Shown here: positions 36,020 through 48,000 of the stretch, piece by piece
How the letters are laid out: each line of letters begins with the position of its first letter
Numbering within the stretch: the first letter of the stretch is position 1
Assembly (NCBI GenBank): GCA_037013495.1
Contig: CM072803.1
Span: 10,558,001-10,622,000, forward strand
Origin: Hippophae tibetana
Lineage: Eukaryota > Streptophyta > Magnoliopsida > Rosales > Elaeagnaceae
Direction of reading: 5' to 3'
Length of the DNA: 64,000 nt
The notes under the pieces: model-generated
Told to the model about the DNA's origin: nothing
The model's database searches: none
Seen by the model: the letters and a program-made list of their open reading frames with translations, nothing else
Program-made: the position numbers and the translations under genes

Positions 36020-36480
36020 TAACAGATGGAAAATCAAAAGCAACATATATTTTCAATCTTCTTTAAACCCCATCTTAACTCATTAGGATGTTGCATTAGG
36101 AACGTACAATGTAAGCAAAACTTCATAAATGGGAGACATTTGGTCGATTGTCAAAAAATATATGCAATGGAGAATATGTATGGAAAGATTTTGGTCAGGC
36201 GCGGACCAAAGTTGTAGCATGTAAAATAACATGTCCCCACACATAAACTTAGGTTTCGTTATTATGATTAAATACCTAGCAAGTAGCTTGAGATGCTTCA
36301 TAAATGATTTAGCTAGATTATTTTGAGTGTGTATGTGTAGGTGACAAAATGTTCAAAATGAATCCCAATTGACATATAATAATCATTAAATGTTTGGGAT
36401 GTAAATTCTTTAGTATGATTCAGACGGATTTTTTTATAAAAAAATTACTAATAATTTTGCTCGTAATTAATCTAATAATT
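36020..36480 (-). mobile_element. Ty1/Copia integrase fragment
   Basis: The minus strand reads like a Copia integrase core, with RLNHTKEFTSQ, FNDYYMSIGIHFEH, LARYLIIITKP and a following LYVPNAT segment. No LTR or other domain is attached. It is an isolated, broken fossil. Confidence 0.6.
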
Positions 36481-37024
36481 TGAGAAAAAAAACTTAGGTA
36501 ATTGATCATTATTATGAATAGATAAAAGTTAACATGTGACAATCGGATTGATGCATACATCAACACCATAAAATATTTAAATAGGATGCATGGTAATCAA
36601 TATGTACATAAAGATCTTTTTTATTCTAAAAACAAATGTAGGAGATTCAACAATAACCTTTGTCACTATAATCTAGTAGTCATTTTTACTTTGACATATG
36701 AAGTACAAAGATAATCACTTAGAAAATTGGTCCTTTGATCTCTTAGTGTGTGTCATTTTATATTATTCTTCTAATCATAGTGGAATCTAGATAACTCAAC
36801 TGCCATAGTTATCAAAACTTTTGATTTTGATAAGATGTTTTTATTTATTAATTGAGTAGAAATCAATTATACTTATAAATGCCTAACATAAGCTTTTGTA
36901 TAACAAGCTTATGATAATTGTTATGCCAAAAGTCTTGTTTATAGGGTTATTAATATACAAAATTTAAATTTATGATAAGATGGAAATTAAGTCTTTATTT
37001 GAAAACTTATTATAATTAAGGTTA
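36481..37024. other. Non-coding spacer before unit 2
   Basis: Possibly diverged continuation of the integrase fragment on its right side. Otherwise nothing recognised. A short hairpin near 36890-36912 (AAGCTTTTGTATAACAAGCTT) is present. Confidence 0.3.
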
Positions 37025-37445
37025 AAAGGTACCATTGATTCCCAAATTTTAATTAAATTTATACATAAGTCTCTAACTTTTAAATCGTATGATTTTGTCT
37101 CTTAACTTTCATATATAGGTTTTTAAATTTTGAAAACTTACAATTTAATCCCTAATCTTTTAAAATTTCAACTATAAGTCTTAGCTTGGATACTAAAATA
37201 AATATTTGTGAATCAAAAATTTAGGAATTATGTGTGAAGTTTTAAAAATTTGAGGATTAAATTGTATTGTTTAAAAATATAAAAACATATGTATAAAGTT
37301 TTAAAAATTTGGGAATTAAATTGTATTGTTTAAAAGTTAAGAAACTTATATGTGAAATTTTAAAAATTTGAGAATAAAACTGTATATTCTAAAAATTTAA
37401 GGTCTAATTTATGAATATTGTCAAAATTTAAGAATTAATGGTATA
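37025..37445. mobile_element. AT-rich foldback element at the left edge of unit 2
   Basis: The left arm (about 37025-37190: GGTACCATTGATTCCCAAAT, TAAGTCTCTAACTTTTAAATC) is the reverse complement, imperfectly, of the right arm (about 37230-37445, ending AAGAATTAATGGTATATTTT). The right arm itself consists of three to four units of about 60 bp with GGATTAAATTGTATTGTTTA. Only right-arm sequence is present at the left edge of unit 1 (4903-5040). No coding capacity. Likely a MITE or foldback relic. Confidence 0.6.
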
Positions 37446-38959
37446 TTTTAAGACTAAAACCAATTAAAATATATGTTTAGATTTGAGTGATCACAATATA
37501 CGATTTTAACATTTATATCATAGCATTTAAATATATGTTCAATTAAATTTCATTTTTGACACACATTTAACTTTAAATATAACCTAAGAGTAGGAGTTAC
37601 AATCTCTAAATCAAAAATAAACACGATGAAAAATACACAAAAATATTTTCTAGTAAGATTTAATCAATTAACTAACAAGTTTATAGTTTAATAAAATATA
37701 ATTTATTTAGACAATTAGAAAATCTAAGATTTAAGATCCACTTATAAATTATTTAAAAAAAAAATTGATCAATTACAAATTATTTTACATTCTCTATTAT
37801 AAGAGAGGGTAAAAGATGCCATGGATTTTATAACCTTATATAAGTAAATCACATAAATACTATAGTGTTTTAGTTGATCACGTATTTTATATTGGTTTAA
37901 AAGATAAAAAATAAAAAAGGTAATACCACACAATAAGAGAGTACAAATGCAAAACAAATACAATAAATAGACGTCTACCTAAGACGATTACGGACGTACG
38001 TTTACAAAAGCTGCACTAACCAATTAGGTTAATTTTGCGTCACACATGAGCTCACTATGCATAAAAAACCAACCAAATTAATTGGAAAACTCTACCACCA
38101 GAGGCTCATAGCACATGTAAGAACTACTGGCCTCAAATAATGCACGTCACGTATATTTCAATAAAATACATTCATTACTTTCTTTAAGGTTATATACATC
38201 AAATTATTTTATAAACTAATTCAATATATATTTAGATTATTATGGCACTTTATTTTAATGTTTTATTAATATATTTATTATAAATTTAAAAATTATTAAA
38301 AATATTTTTTATCTTTAATATATTTATTTTATCTTAATTAAAATTTAATAGAAATATTTTTAATAATTTTTAAAATTATAATAAATATATTTTAAAAATA
38401 ATAAAATTAGGTGTGATATTAATTCCACTCTTCTATATATACATAAGAAAATTTTATCACATCAATGTAACCATTTTTTTATTATTAATTGTTATAAATA
38501 TAATCAGTTATTAAACTAAATAGGACCTATAACAATTAAGAAAATACTTAGTTTATTTTTTATTAAAGATGAGATACTAATAGAAATGTTTAAAGTTTTC
38601 TTATTTTATATAGATAATTTTATTAACATAATATAAATTATTATTGATACAAGAATATTTTATTGATAACAATTTTATCTAATACACTAAGATGTTATTA
38701 ATATTAAGAATAAAATAAATAATTTATATACTTTTAGTGTAACAATAACAAAAGTTATTGTATCAATATTGTTACTCTATTTTATACATCAAATGTATAT
38801 CAATACTTACCTATAAAATTGAGAACATAAGATGTTAAAATAATATAATATAAAAAAATATTAATAAATATAAATTTACTTGTAACTTATGAACATATAT
38901 GTAAATTATATTGTAATATACAAATTTGATATATTTGTTATAAAAATAAGTGTAAATTA
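37446..38959. other. Non-coding upstream region of the UGT
   Basis: Partly shared with unit 1 (5040-5940). No gene seen. An AT-only inverted stretch lies at about 38250-38410, where TTAATAGAAATATTTTTAAT-like sequence pairs with its own complement. It could be another small foldback. Confidence 0.4.
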
Positions 38960-39330
38960 TATTAATGGTGGCAAAATTTTAATTAAATTTACGTGTAAGT
39001 CCCAAACTTTTAAAATGTATAATTTGATTCTTAAACTTCTAAAATATCACACCAGTTTCCTAAAATTTTAAATCGTATGATTTAATTCGTAAACTTTTAA
39101 AATTTATCGCATAAGCTTCAAAATTTTAAATCATAAATATGAATTTTTGTAGCTAAGTTATGACTTATTTATAAAATTTTAAAAGTTTGAGAAATAAAAA
39201 ATATGATTTAAAATTTAAGAATTTATGTATAAATTCTTAAAAATTTGATGCCAATTAAATTATATATTTTAAAAAAATTAAGAAACTTATAATTAAAATT
39301 TAGTATCTAAAAATTGAAGTTGAGGACTAA
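38960..39330. repeat. AT-rich foldback-type repeat upstream of the UGT
   Basis: Same family as 37025-37445, with ATTAATGGTGGCAAAATTTT at one end and reverse-sense units further on. Its unit-1 counterpart is 5970-6230. It lies about 240 bp upstream of the distal UGT leader. Confidence 0.5.
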
Positions 39331-39564
39331 TATAGTTGTTTATCTACCCGAAAAGCAAAAAAATGATAAAACTAGGAAGGAAATAATTAAAAGATATATT
39401 TTAGAAAAGAAAAAATATTAACTTATTAATAATACATATTTATTAGTGGTTGAAAATTGACATGCTTTAAATAAAAATTAAATTTAAAATTATTTTAATT
39501 CTTTTAATATATATAAAGTATGAAATTTAATTACTATGCATATTATTTTTATGTTTTTTATGAT

Positions 39565-39690
39565 TTTATGAAATGAATTTCGTCACGTCACCACAAACAT
39601 CACATTTTCTTCCTCCACTTCCTCTATATCTCACTTGTCTAGTCTATTACAATACAAATACAAGTCAAAAACAATATATATATATATATA
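39565..39690 (+). promoter_or_regulatory. Distal copy of the UGT leader/promoter
   Basis: Begins AATGAATTTCGTCACGTCAC and carries the leader through CTAGTCTATTACAATACA and GTCAAAAACA to an (AT)n run at about 39673-39692. The proximal copy follows 168 bp later. Note the overlapping ACGT-type core (CACGTCAC), a possible bZIP-like site present only in this copy. Confidence 0.6.
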
Positions 39691-39732
39691 TAAAAGTATG
39701 AGATTTAATTACTACATATATTTTTTTTTATC

Positions 39733-39864
39733 ATTTTATGAAATGAATTTCGTCACCACAAACGTCACATTTTCTTCCCCAATTTCTCCATATAAGCCTC
39801 TCACTTGTCTAGTCTATTACAACACAAGTCAAAAACAATTCTCACTTTATCTAAATTCTTAAAA
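39733..39864 (+). promoter_or_regulatory. Proximal UGT promoter and 5' leader
   Basis: Contains AATGAATTTCGTCACCACAA, the TATA-like CCATATAAGCC (about 39789), then the leader CTAGTCTATTAC to the ATG at 39865. TATA to ATG is about 75 bp, which would give a leader of roughly 45 bases. The start site is inferred, not shown. Confidence 0.55.
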
Positions 39865-41316
39865 ATGGCGCCTAAGCCTCGTATCCTCGTAGTAACTTAT
39901 CCAGCACAAGGCCACATAAACCCAGGTCTCCAGTTTGCGAAACGCTTAATTCTTGTTGGTGTAGAAATCACTTATGTCACTACCCTCTCTGCCTACAACC
40001 GTATGATCAAAGATAATAATAGTACAAACGACTTGTCGTTTGCTCCATTTTCTGATGGTTACGACGATGGGTTCAAAAAAGATGATGATATTGATCACTT
40101 TATGTCAGAGATAAAACGTAAAGGTTCACAATTTATCTCTAATCTTATTATTTCAGCTAAAAATGAAGATCGACCTTTCACTTGTTTAGTCTACAGTTTA
40201 CTTCTTCCTTGGGCCTCAGTTACTGCTAATCAATTTGGTGTTCCTTCAGCTTTACTTTGGATTCAACCAGCCACTGTTTTTGATATTTATTATTATTATT
40301 TTCATGGTTATGAAGATGCTATTAAAAAAAATAATAATAATAATGAGTACCCTTTTTGTAATTTCATAAGTTTGCCGGGTCTTTCTTTGAAATTAACAAG
40401 CCAAGATATTCCTTCTTTCATGAACGACACCGTTCCAAACGACACTTACTCTTTCATAATTCCTTTGTTTAAAGAGCAATTTGAGAAGATTGATGAAGAA
40501 AGCAAACCAACGATTCTTGTTAACACATTTGATAGTTTAGAGTTTGAGGCTTTAAATGCAATTAGTAAGTTTAATTTAATTGGGATTGGACCTTTAATCC
40601 CATCTGCTTTTTTAGATGGAAAAGACCCTTTTGACACTTCATTTGGTGGTGATTTATTTCAACATTCAAAAGACTATATTGAATGGTTAAATTCAAAACC
40701 TAAAGGTTGTGTTATTTATGTGTCATTTGGTAGCTTATGTGTTTTATCAAAGCAACAAATGGAAGAAATTTCAAATGGGTTGTTGAGTTTTGGCCATCCA
40801 TTCTTGTGGGTTGTTAGAGATGATCACAAAGAAAACAAAGCAGAAGAAGAAGATGAGTTATTAAGTAGTTGTATATTAGAGGAATTGAAAGGGCTTGGAA
40901 TGATAGTGCCATGGTGTTCACAAGTGGAGGTATTGTCACATCCTTCATTGGGTTGTTTTGTGACACATTGTGGTTGGAATTCAACACTTGAAAGCTTGGT
41001 TTCTGGGGTACCTGTGGTGGCTTTTCCACAATGGACAGATCAAGGGACTAATGCTAAGTTGATTGAAGATTTTTGGAAAACAGGATTGAGAGTGAAGAAA
41101 AATAAGGAAGGGATTGTTGAAAGTGATGAAATTAAGAAGTGTTTGGAGTTGGTTATGGAAGGAGGAGAAAGAGGTGAAGAATTGAGAATGAATGTTAAGA
41201 GATGGAAAATTTTGGCTAAAGAAGCTGCAATGGAAGGTGGGTCTTCAGATGTCAATCTCAAAGCTTTTGTGGAGGAGGTAATTCGCGAAAGTATTAAAAC
41301 CGAGATAATAGAATAA
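39865..41316 (+). CDS. UDP-glycosyltransferase, GT1 family, UGT75-like (483 aa, single exon)
   Basis: Transfers a sugar, probably glucose from UDP-glucose, to a small acceptor in the cytosol. The N-terminal acceptor domain has TYPAQGHINP with the catalytic His at residue 17. The C-terminal donor domain has the complete 44-residue PSPG box, W350-Q393, with HCGWNS from H368 and a final Gln, usual for glucose donors. YVSFGSL and GGSSDVNLKAF are also family features. Motifs such as PSALLWIQPATVFDIYYYY place it with UGT75, a clade acting on carboxylic acids (auxin, abscisic acid, crocetin) and anthocyanins; the substrate here cannot be read. The residue aligned with the usual catalytic Asp is Ser111 (LVYS). 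Five Asn (156-160) come from an AAT repeat. I chose the ATG at 39865 because the 20-codon upstream extension would start at TTG. No signal peptide. The frame is intact and full length. AATAAA overlaps the stop codon. Confidence 0.93.
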   Translation: MAPKPRILVVTYPAQGHINPGLQFAKRLILVGVEITYVTTLSAYNRMIKDNNSTNDLSFAPFSDGYDDGFKKDDDIDHFMSEIKRKGSQFISNLIISAKNEDRPFTCLVYSLLLPWASVTANQFGVPSALLWIQPATVFDIYYYYFHGYEDAIKKNNNNNEYPFCNFISLPGLSLKLTSQDIPSFMNDTVPNDTYSFIIPLFKEQFEKIDEESKPTILVNTFDSLEFEALNAISKFNLIGIGPLIPSAFLDGKDPFDTSFGGDLFQHSKDYIEWLNSKPKGCVIYVSFGSLCVLSKQQMEEISNGLLSFGHPFLWVVRDDHKENKAEEEDELLSSCILEELKGLGMIVPWCSQVEVLSHPSLGCFVTHCGWNSTLESLVSGVPVVAFPQWTDQGTNAKLIEDFWKTGLRVKKNKEGIVESDEIKKCLELVMEGGERGEELRMNVKRWKILAKEAAMEGGSSDVNLKAFVEEVIRESIKTEIIE

Positions 41317-41456
41317 ATGATCGGATCAATTGTTTCAAAATATTTATAGAATTTTTATCCTCCTTTATTTAAAGGCTTGTTTTTTATTTTTTTATAAATA
41401 TCATTAATTTATAATCAATTTAGAACCATTGATTATATCTCTTGATAATTATGTGT

Positions 41457-41832
41457 TGTTAAATCTCATATCGGTTAAATATTAAGCGAAAATAAACTTT
41501 CGCTGTACATATAAACTTATGTAATCTATCGTCTCACAATTTGGGTTTTGAGTTTGAGTTAAGTTTTAAATCTAACATGATATCAGAGTTGGTTTTTTGT
41601 TTTCCATCGGCACCCAAGAGCCTGGCGATGCGCTCAAGCACTTAACTGCGCTCAAATATATATTATGTCCGTTTAAGTGCCGACCAAGATCACCAATTGA
41701 TGTGGAGGGGATGTGGAGGGGATGTTAAGTCCCACATCGACGAGGTACTAGACTTCTGATGTACATATAAGTTTAGACAATCATTTGTCTCACAAACTGA
41801 GTTTTGAGATAAAATTAAGCTCAAATTTAACA
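41457..41832 (+). mobile_element. TRIM (miniature LTR retrotransposon) just downstream of the UGT
   Basis: Two short direct repeats, 41457-41577 (121 bp) and 41723-41832 (110 bp), both TGTTAA...TAACA and sharing GTACATATAA, GTCTCACAA and TGAGTTTT blocks. Between them are 145 non-coding bases that start with a Met-type primer site (TGATATCAGAGTTGG, 41578-41592) and end with a purine tract (GGAGGGGATGTGGAGGGGA, to 41722). TATGT follows the right end, and the same 5 bases lie 2 bp off the left end, so the target duplication is slightly imperfect. It begins 140 bp after the UGT stop. Looks structurally whole; it has no coding capacity by nature. Confidence 0.85.
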
Positions 41833-44085
41833 TATGTATAGATGTTTTTTTTAGAAAATTATTGTAGAATCCTTACCTTTTTTAAAAACTACAAAAATAT
41901 TATTGAAGTTTAGAAAATAGGAAATTATATCTTTTCTATTATTGTTTTGTTATAATATCATTTCTTAAATTTATAATTTTTATTAATTTTATTGTAAATA
42001 ATTTTTTAAAAAAGTTAAAATATAATAACAAGATATATAGTTATTATTTTTTAAATTTATAGATTTTTATTATTATTTAAAAAATAACTTAAAGAAAATA
42101 TTTGAAAATCAACTTATTTTTTCCTCCCTTATGATTAGGTAAGTAATTAGGTGGCTTTTTTTTTATTGTGAGTTAAGAATTTGAAAAAAGAACATTAATG
42201 ACAGTACAAGTTTTAACTGCATGAAAAATTTGTACCACGAGGATCACATTCTTGTTAGCATTTTTCTTTTTCATATAAGTATGCATGGACACCGGTAAGT
42301 CAAGTTTTACATTTCTATTAAGGTTTTTTTATTTTAAAATGAATGATTAATTTGGTATAATAAATTTGAATTGAGTTAGTTATCAAAATTATTTGATAAA
42401 TTTGTTCATTTAAGTTGCTCTTCAAAATATTAAAATCAAACAAATTTAATAAATTAAATTATTAAAGTAATTAAATTAGAAAAATATGGATTAAATCGAT
42501 CAAATTAAAAATATTATAATTTTAAATTTATAATTTTTGTTGATTAAATTAATGGATGCATAAAAATTGAATATCAAATTTATCAACAACTTAATTTTTT
42601 AATAAATTTGGATTAAAAAATTAAGGTTTTACTGTAAAATTTGTCTTTAAATTATATGGTATTCTAACCCAAACCCTCGACATCTTTTGTAATATTGTGT
42701 TTACAATCTTTTCAAATCTAACATATTTGATCCAAAATTAAAGATAATTTTCTAATTTTGTTAAAACTTAAAAGACTAAGAAAAAGAAGACAAAAATTAA
42801 CATATTAATTATAATGCTATCTGAAATTTCAGTTTAATTTCTAAATTTGAAAAAATATTGTTAGAAGTTATTTAGTCACAAACTACCATAAAAGCTTAGG
42901 CTCTAGGGAGAATATCAACAATATATATTTATCAATTGTATTAAATTTAGATAGTGATTATGAATCTTGATAGGATGAAACGATATTAGATGGTATTTTA
43001 TACAAAATCCAAACTGAAATCAAAATTGGTGGATATTAATACGGGGAATTACTATCAAGTAACGATTAGCCATTCAGAATTCCTAAAAATGAATTTGAAT
43101 ATCTTTCTTATTTAATTTTTAAAAAAAACATAAAGTTTAATAAAAAATATTTACAAATTAAAAATAATAATATGTTATATATACTCAATATTTGATTTTA
43201 TTTTTCTTTTAATTATTAAATTATAAATGTTTTTATCTCTACATGTATACAAAAATATAATATTTAATAAAATTTAAATTTATGATTTCAGTTACCACTC
43301 TCAAACAAAAATTGAACCCAAAATTTTAGATCAATAACCAAACAAAAATTTACTATCCAAAATCGATCACCTTGGTAATTACACATGGTTACGAATCAAT
43401 AAGAAATTTTGACATCTTTAACAATTACATACAATCTAAAAATGATATAAATAATTGCATATCACATAATGTTGACAAGATTTGTGTAACTCTATTTAAT
43501 AATAAATCAAATATAACATGACAACACACATAAATGTTTTAATTAATATTATATTATTATATATGAAATTAATCAAGCATAAACATGATAGGCACTATAA
43601 CCATTTTTTCTTAAAATTGATGTATATTATCTTGTTATTTATTAGTAGATATGACATTAAACACGAAAATGATAACACAAATATGATTCATTAATAAATA
43701 AATAAATTGAACTCAACTTATTTATTAAATGAGTAAACAAGAATAATATGAATTGTAATTATTAATGTCAAAGATTATAATTGCAATGAATTTTGTATGA
43801 TTAAATAATTATTCATTAGTAATAATATAAATACAATATGCAATAAAAAAATCAAATACAAATATTCATAAGAATATAAATATGACGTACATCAAAAACT
43901 AGCAAAATTAAGTAAAATAAATTAAATTAAATAACACAAAGGTGAACTACAAAGTATTGAGTTTTTTTTATATATAAAAATAAAAATAAATATACTTACA
44001 GTATATTAGTATGTAAAAATTAATAAAAAATACTTACATGGGAGAAATTATTTAGGTAAAAGGATCAATTTGGTATTCTATTTTT
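41833..44085. other. AT-rich spacer downstream of the UGT
   Basis: No gene, LTR or clear repeat recognised. It has no counterpart in unit 1, where the corresponding block is missing together with the UGT. Confidence 0.5.
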
Positions 44086-45046
44086 TAGGATTAAATGCAC
44101 TAATCATTCCCATACCATGATTCTTCATTTATTTTCACCTCTCTATAAATATTACATTCATTTTAGTCTCTAATGTATCATAATCACAATCTAATCGGTT
44201 AAAACATTATTTTTTCTTTATTTCGAACGACAATTAAACTTTTGTAACTTATTCTCTTACATGTAACTGACACATGCTTATAGCATAAAGATATAATTAT
44301 ATTTCTATTTTTTAACATTAATAATTTCATTTATTATTTCAAATTCCCTTATAAAATTTTTAAAATATTAAATAAATAAGTTTCAACCATATTTTATTTC
44401 CTTCCAAAACTCACTATTCAATATCTCAATAAGAAATTTAAAAACAAAATTTAAAAAAAATGTTCTTTTTCTTTTTCAAAGAGCCTACTATATGATATAT
44501 TATTGTAACTTCTACCCGTGAGTAGATAAAATTAATTTTAGAAAAAAGAGAGAATAATTTTGAAATTTTGTTTTTAAATTACTAATTGAGATATTTAATA
44601 ATGAGTTTTGGACCAAAAATTAAAATATTGTAAGATATTTTGTATTTATTATTTTTTGAATTTTTACGAGGGAATTTGAAATAATAAATAAACTTATTAA
44701 CGTTAAAATTAAAAATATGATTTTATCATGATATTATAGGCATATGCAAGTCTCATGTAAGAGAATAAATGATAAAAATTAATTCATTTGATTTAATAAA
44801 AAAAATTAATGTTTTGACTTATTAGATTGTGATTTTGATACTTTAAGAGCTAAAATAGATGTAATATTTGTATATGGATAAAAATTGATGAAGAATGATA
44901 TTATAGGGACTAAAATGGATATAATATTGTATAGAGACAAAAATAGATAGAAAATGATAATATGTGGACTAAAATGAGTATAATATTTGCATTTGGACTA
45001 AAATGGATATAGTAATAATATAAGGATTGTTGGTGCATTTAAACCT
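44086..45046. mobile_element. Long foldback element, complete in unit 2
   Basis: The two halves are reverse complements of each other almost throughout. Termini: TTAGGATTAAATGCAC (44086-44100) and GTGCATTTAAACCTAA (45033-45048). Inner matches: TATTCTCTTACATG on the left arm (44249) with CATGTAAGAGAATA on the right (44754), and AAATTTAAAAACAAAATTT (44432) with its complement near 44560. Arms are about 450 bp; the loop, near 44480-44540, contains TTCTACCCGTGAGTAG. The right arm carries imperfect units of about 60 bp with GGACTAAAATGG. No coding capacity. No convincing target duplication seen. Confidence 0.75.
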
Positions 45047-48000
45047 AATTTTCATAATTAAAATGAGTTTTCCACGTATATTATTTTGGCAAGGATAGCA
45101 TACTAATTTCTATTCATTTTATCATTATGATACACATGAAAATATTTATGATACCCTTCAATTTATGGTCTTTGGGTATTCCTATCTCTTCCATTAGAAG
45201 TTGAGTTTTTACCTATAATTGGTCTTCTTGAAAAGGACATGTCTAGCCACATATCTTGAGATAATTAAGGATTCTATGACTATTTTGACTCAAATGATAC
45301 AATACACCTTGCACTATGAGAGCAACACTTATAGTGATCATAACTTGCATATGCATGTATAGTCATTGGTTGGGATAAATAAATCCTATGTAAGACTATC
45401 ATATGTGAACACTAATATATATATTAAGGTGTCTAAATATGTTCTGTATATAATTTGGCATGCCTAGAGTGAGGTGAATGATTCATATTTGAGAGTTTGT
45501 GAGAGCTATCATTTCGATATGTTGGTTCTAAGAAGAAAGAAGTAAGTTCTTGCAGTAAAAGTGTGAGTTTGTACAGTTGCTTATATAGATTGTGTGAAGG
45601 TGTATCTCATATTCAAGATCATGGTGAATTGATAGGGATTTAGCCCCCTTCTGTGTATTAGATTCACACATTATGAATTGAGCAACATAAAAATTGATTG
45701 TGTCTTATGTGATTGTTGTGATTGCTTTTGATTTTATCTTTAAATCGATACATGCATAATATTTTTAATTAATATCAAAGCATATGTTCTTAGCTTGAAA
45801 TTTGAAGTATCTTGTCATTGTTGATATGTATAGCCTGATAAACTCAATAATCATATGTTCTAGTGCACAAGAAAACCAATATTGAAAATGTTTTGAATGA
45901 ACGCAAGAAGATGGGTATACAAAGTATGAGATTTACAAATTTGATGGCTCAGGTAATTTTGGATTATGGAAATAGATGACATACTTATTTCTAGTTCAAT
46001 AAGATATGGTTGAATGAACTATCAATAATCCCAAGTATCTAGATAATTATTCTAAACTTTGTAAGAAGAAACATCTAGAGAAAGCCTACACAAGTACTAT
46101 TCTCAATCTTGTTGATAATGTGACGAGGGAAGTGAATAAAGAAAAAATATCTTTGAAAGTTTGAAAGAAGCTCGATGAATTATTTCTCGTCAAATGTCAA
46201 AGAAAACTAGTTTGAAGGTTCAACTATTTGGGTTTAGAATAGATACATCCAAGAGTTTGGAAAAGAATCTTGATTAATTGAAACACATGACAATTGAACT
46301 TGTTGACTCTAGTAAGGATCTGTTCGATGAAAATCAAGGTATAATATTTCTTAATTCAGTTCTTGAGATGTATAAAGAAGTCAAGACCTCCCTCCAATAA
46401 GGTAGAGATGACCTAAAATTTAATATGGTTTTCTCAGATAAGTGAAAAAGATGCAAAACTTAAAAATGAGAAGAAATAATTAGGAAAAGGATAAGAAAGA
46501 TATTAGTAATGGTGAATCTTTATCTACTAGAGGTAGATCAACCAAGAAATAGAATGGATCCAAGAAAGAGGGGAGAACATAGCTAAAAGGGAGATTTACA
46601 TCTAAAAAGAAAGAAAACAAGTGTTGGGCAGGCCAAAAGAAAGGTCATTATAGATAGTTATCTAATCTTCAAAAAAGAACTTGAAAACTTTAAGGATGTA
46701 GAAATTTATCTTGTATGTTATGCATATGATAGTCCTAAAGTGCTAGATATTTCAACTTAAAAGTCTGATGCTAAATGGATCTTGGATTCTATATGCTCAT
46801 TTCAAATATACCTAGTAAACTCATGGTTCACTAAACTTAAATAATGGAGGTAACGACATTTGTTACTTGGTAATAAGAGGTATAAGGCATTGGATAGTTT
46901 CGATTGCAATGTAAGGTATGTTTTAAAGATTAAAAAAATATGATTTTAATTGGAATGTTGGATAGTCTAAGATGTACTATAAATATAGAAGAAGGTAAAA
47001 TAAATGTCTTCAAAGGTTCTTTGATTCTCATAAAGGCTATCGAGAAAAATGAATTGTATATACTTGAGGGTCATACTATAACAATATAGTTACTACTGTT
47101 AAGGAATATGATGACAAGACCTTACTATGGCATAAATGCTTAAGACATTTAATTGATAAGAGACTTCAAGAGCTATAAAAAAAGGCTTATTGGTAAAGAT
47201 AAAGTGACTGGTATGAAGCTAAATGAATATTGTATTGCAAGCAAGCATAAGAGAGTTAAATTTCCAACTGATGCATAAACTACTCTAGGGATATTAAACT
47301 ATATCCATTCCGATATGTAAAGGCTTGCCTCAACACCAACTATGGGAGAAAATATGAATTTCTCGACTTTTACATATGATTTTTTTCATAAAGAATTGGA
47401 TCTTTTTTTTAAAGAGAAAAAAATATATTTACTAAATTCAAATAGTGGAAACCGTTGGTTGAAAATGTGACTCGTAAGAAAATAAAAATGTTGAGGATTG
47501 ATAATGGAATGGAGTATTGCACCAATAATTTTACAGATTATTTTATAGATAATGGAATTGAGAGGCGCATAATAGTAAGATTGACTCCATAAAAGAATCC
47601 AGCTAATACTATAAACTTCAAAATGCCAAATGAGATATAGTATGGGAAGCCATCAAGCTATGCATATTTGAAGGTATTTGGGTGTGTGGTATTTGCATAT
47701 GTCAATAAGGGTAAAATACAAGTAAGAAATAACAAGTGGATATTTCTTGGCTACCCTGATAGTATTAAGGGATTTTAATTTTGGTGTCCAAATTCAAAGA
47801 AAACACGTATCGATCGTAATGTTGTCTTTGATGAAAATTCTACTATATGTGATATTAATAAAGTACAAAGACAAGTATGATCAACTGATAATGCTCAGTG
47901 TAATTCAATTTAGGTGGGGATAGTTGATGGAAAAGAACTTCCCTATATAGAGAATGATACTAATAATTCAAAAGGCATTAAGTTTGATCAATAAGAAGCT

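Noticed and set aside
39805-39864. 20-codon in-frame extension of the UGT that could look like a basic transit peptide
   Set aside because: It begins at TTG, not ATG, and consists of the leader repeat. The first ATG, at 39865, gives MAPKPRILVV, the normal start of the family.
40446-41261. Three minus-strand frames inside the UGT
   Set aside because: Antisense shadows of the UGT coding sequence with no recognisable domain.
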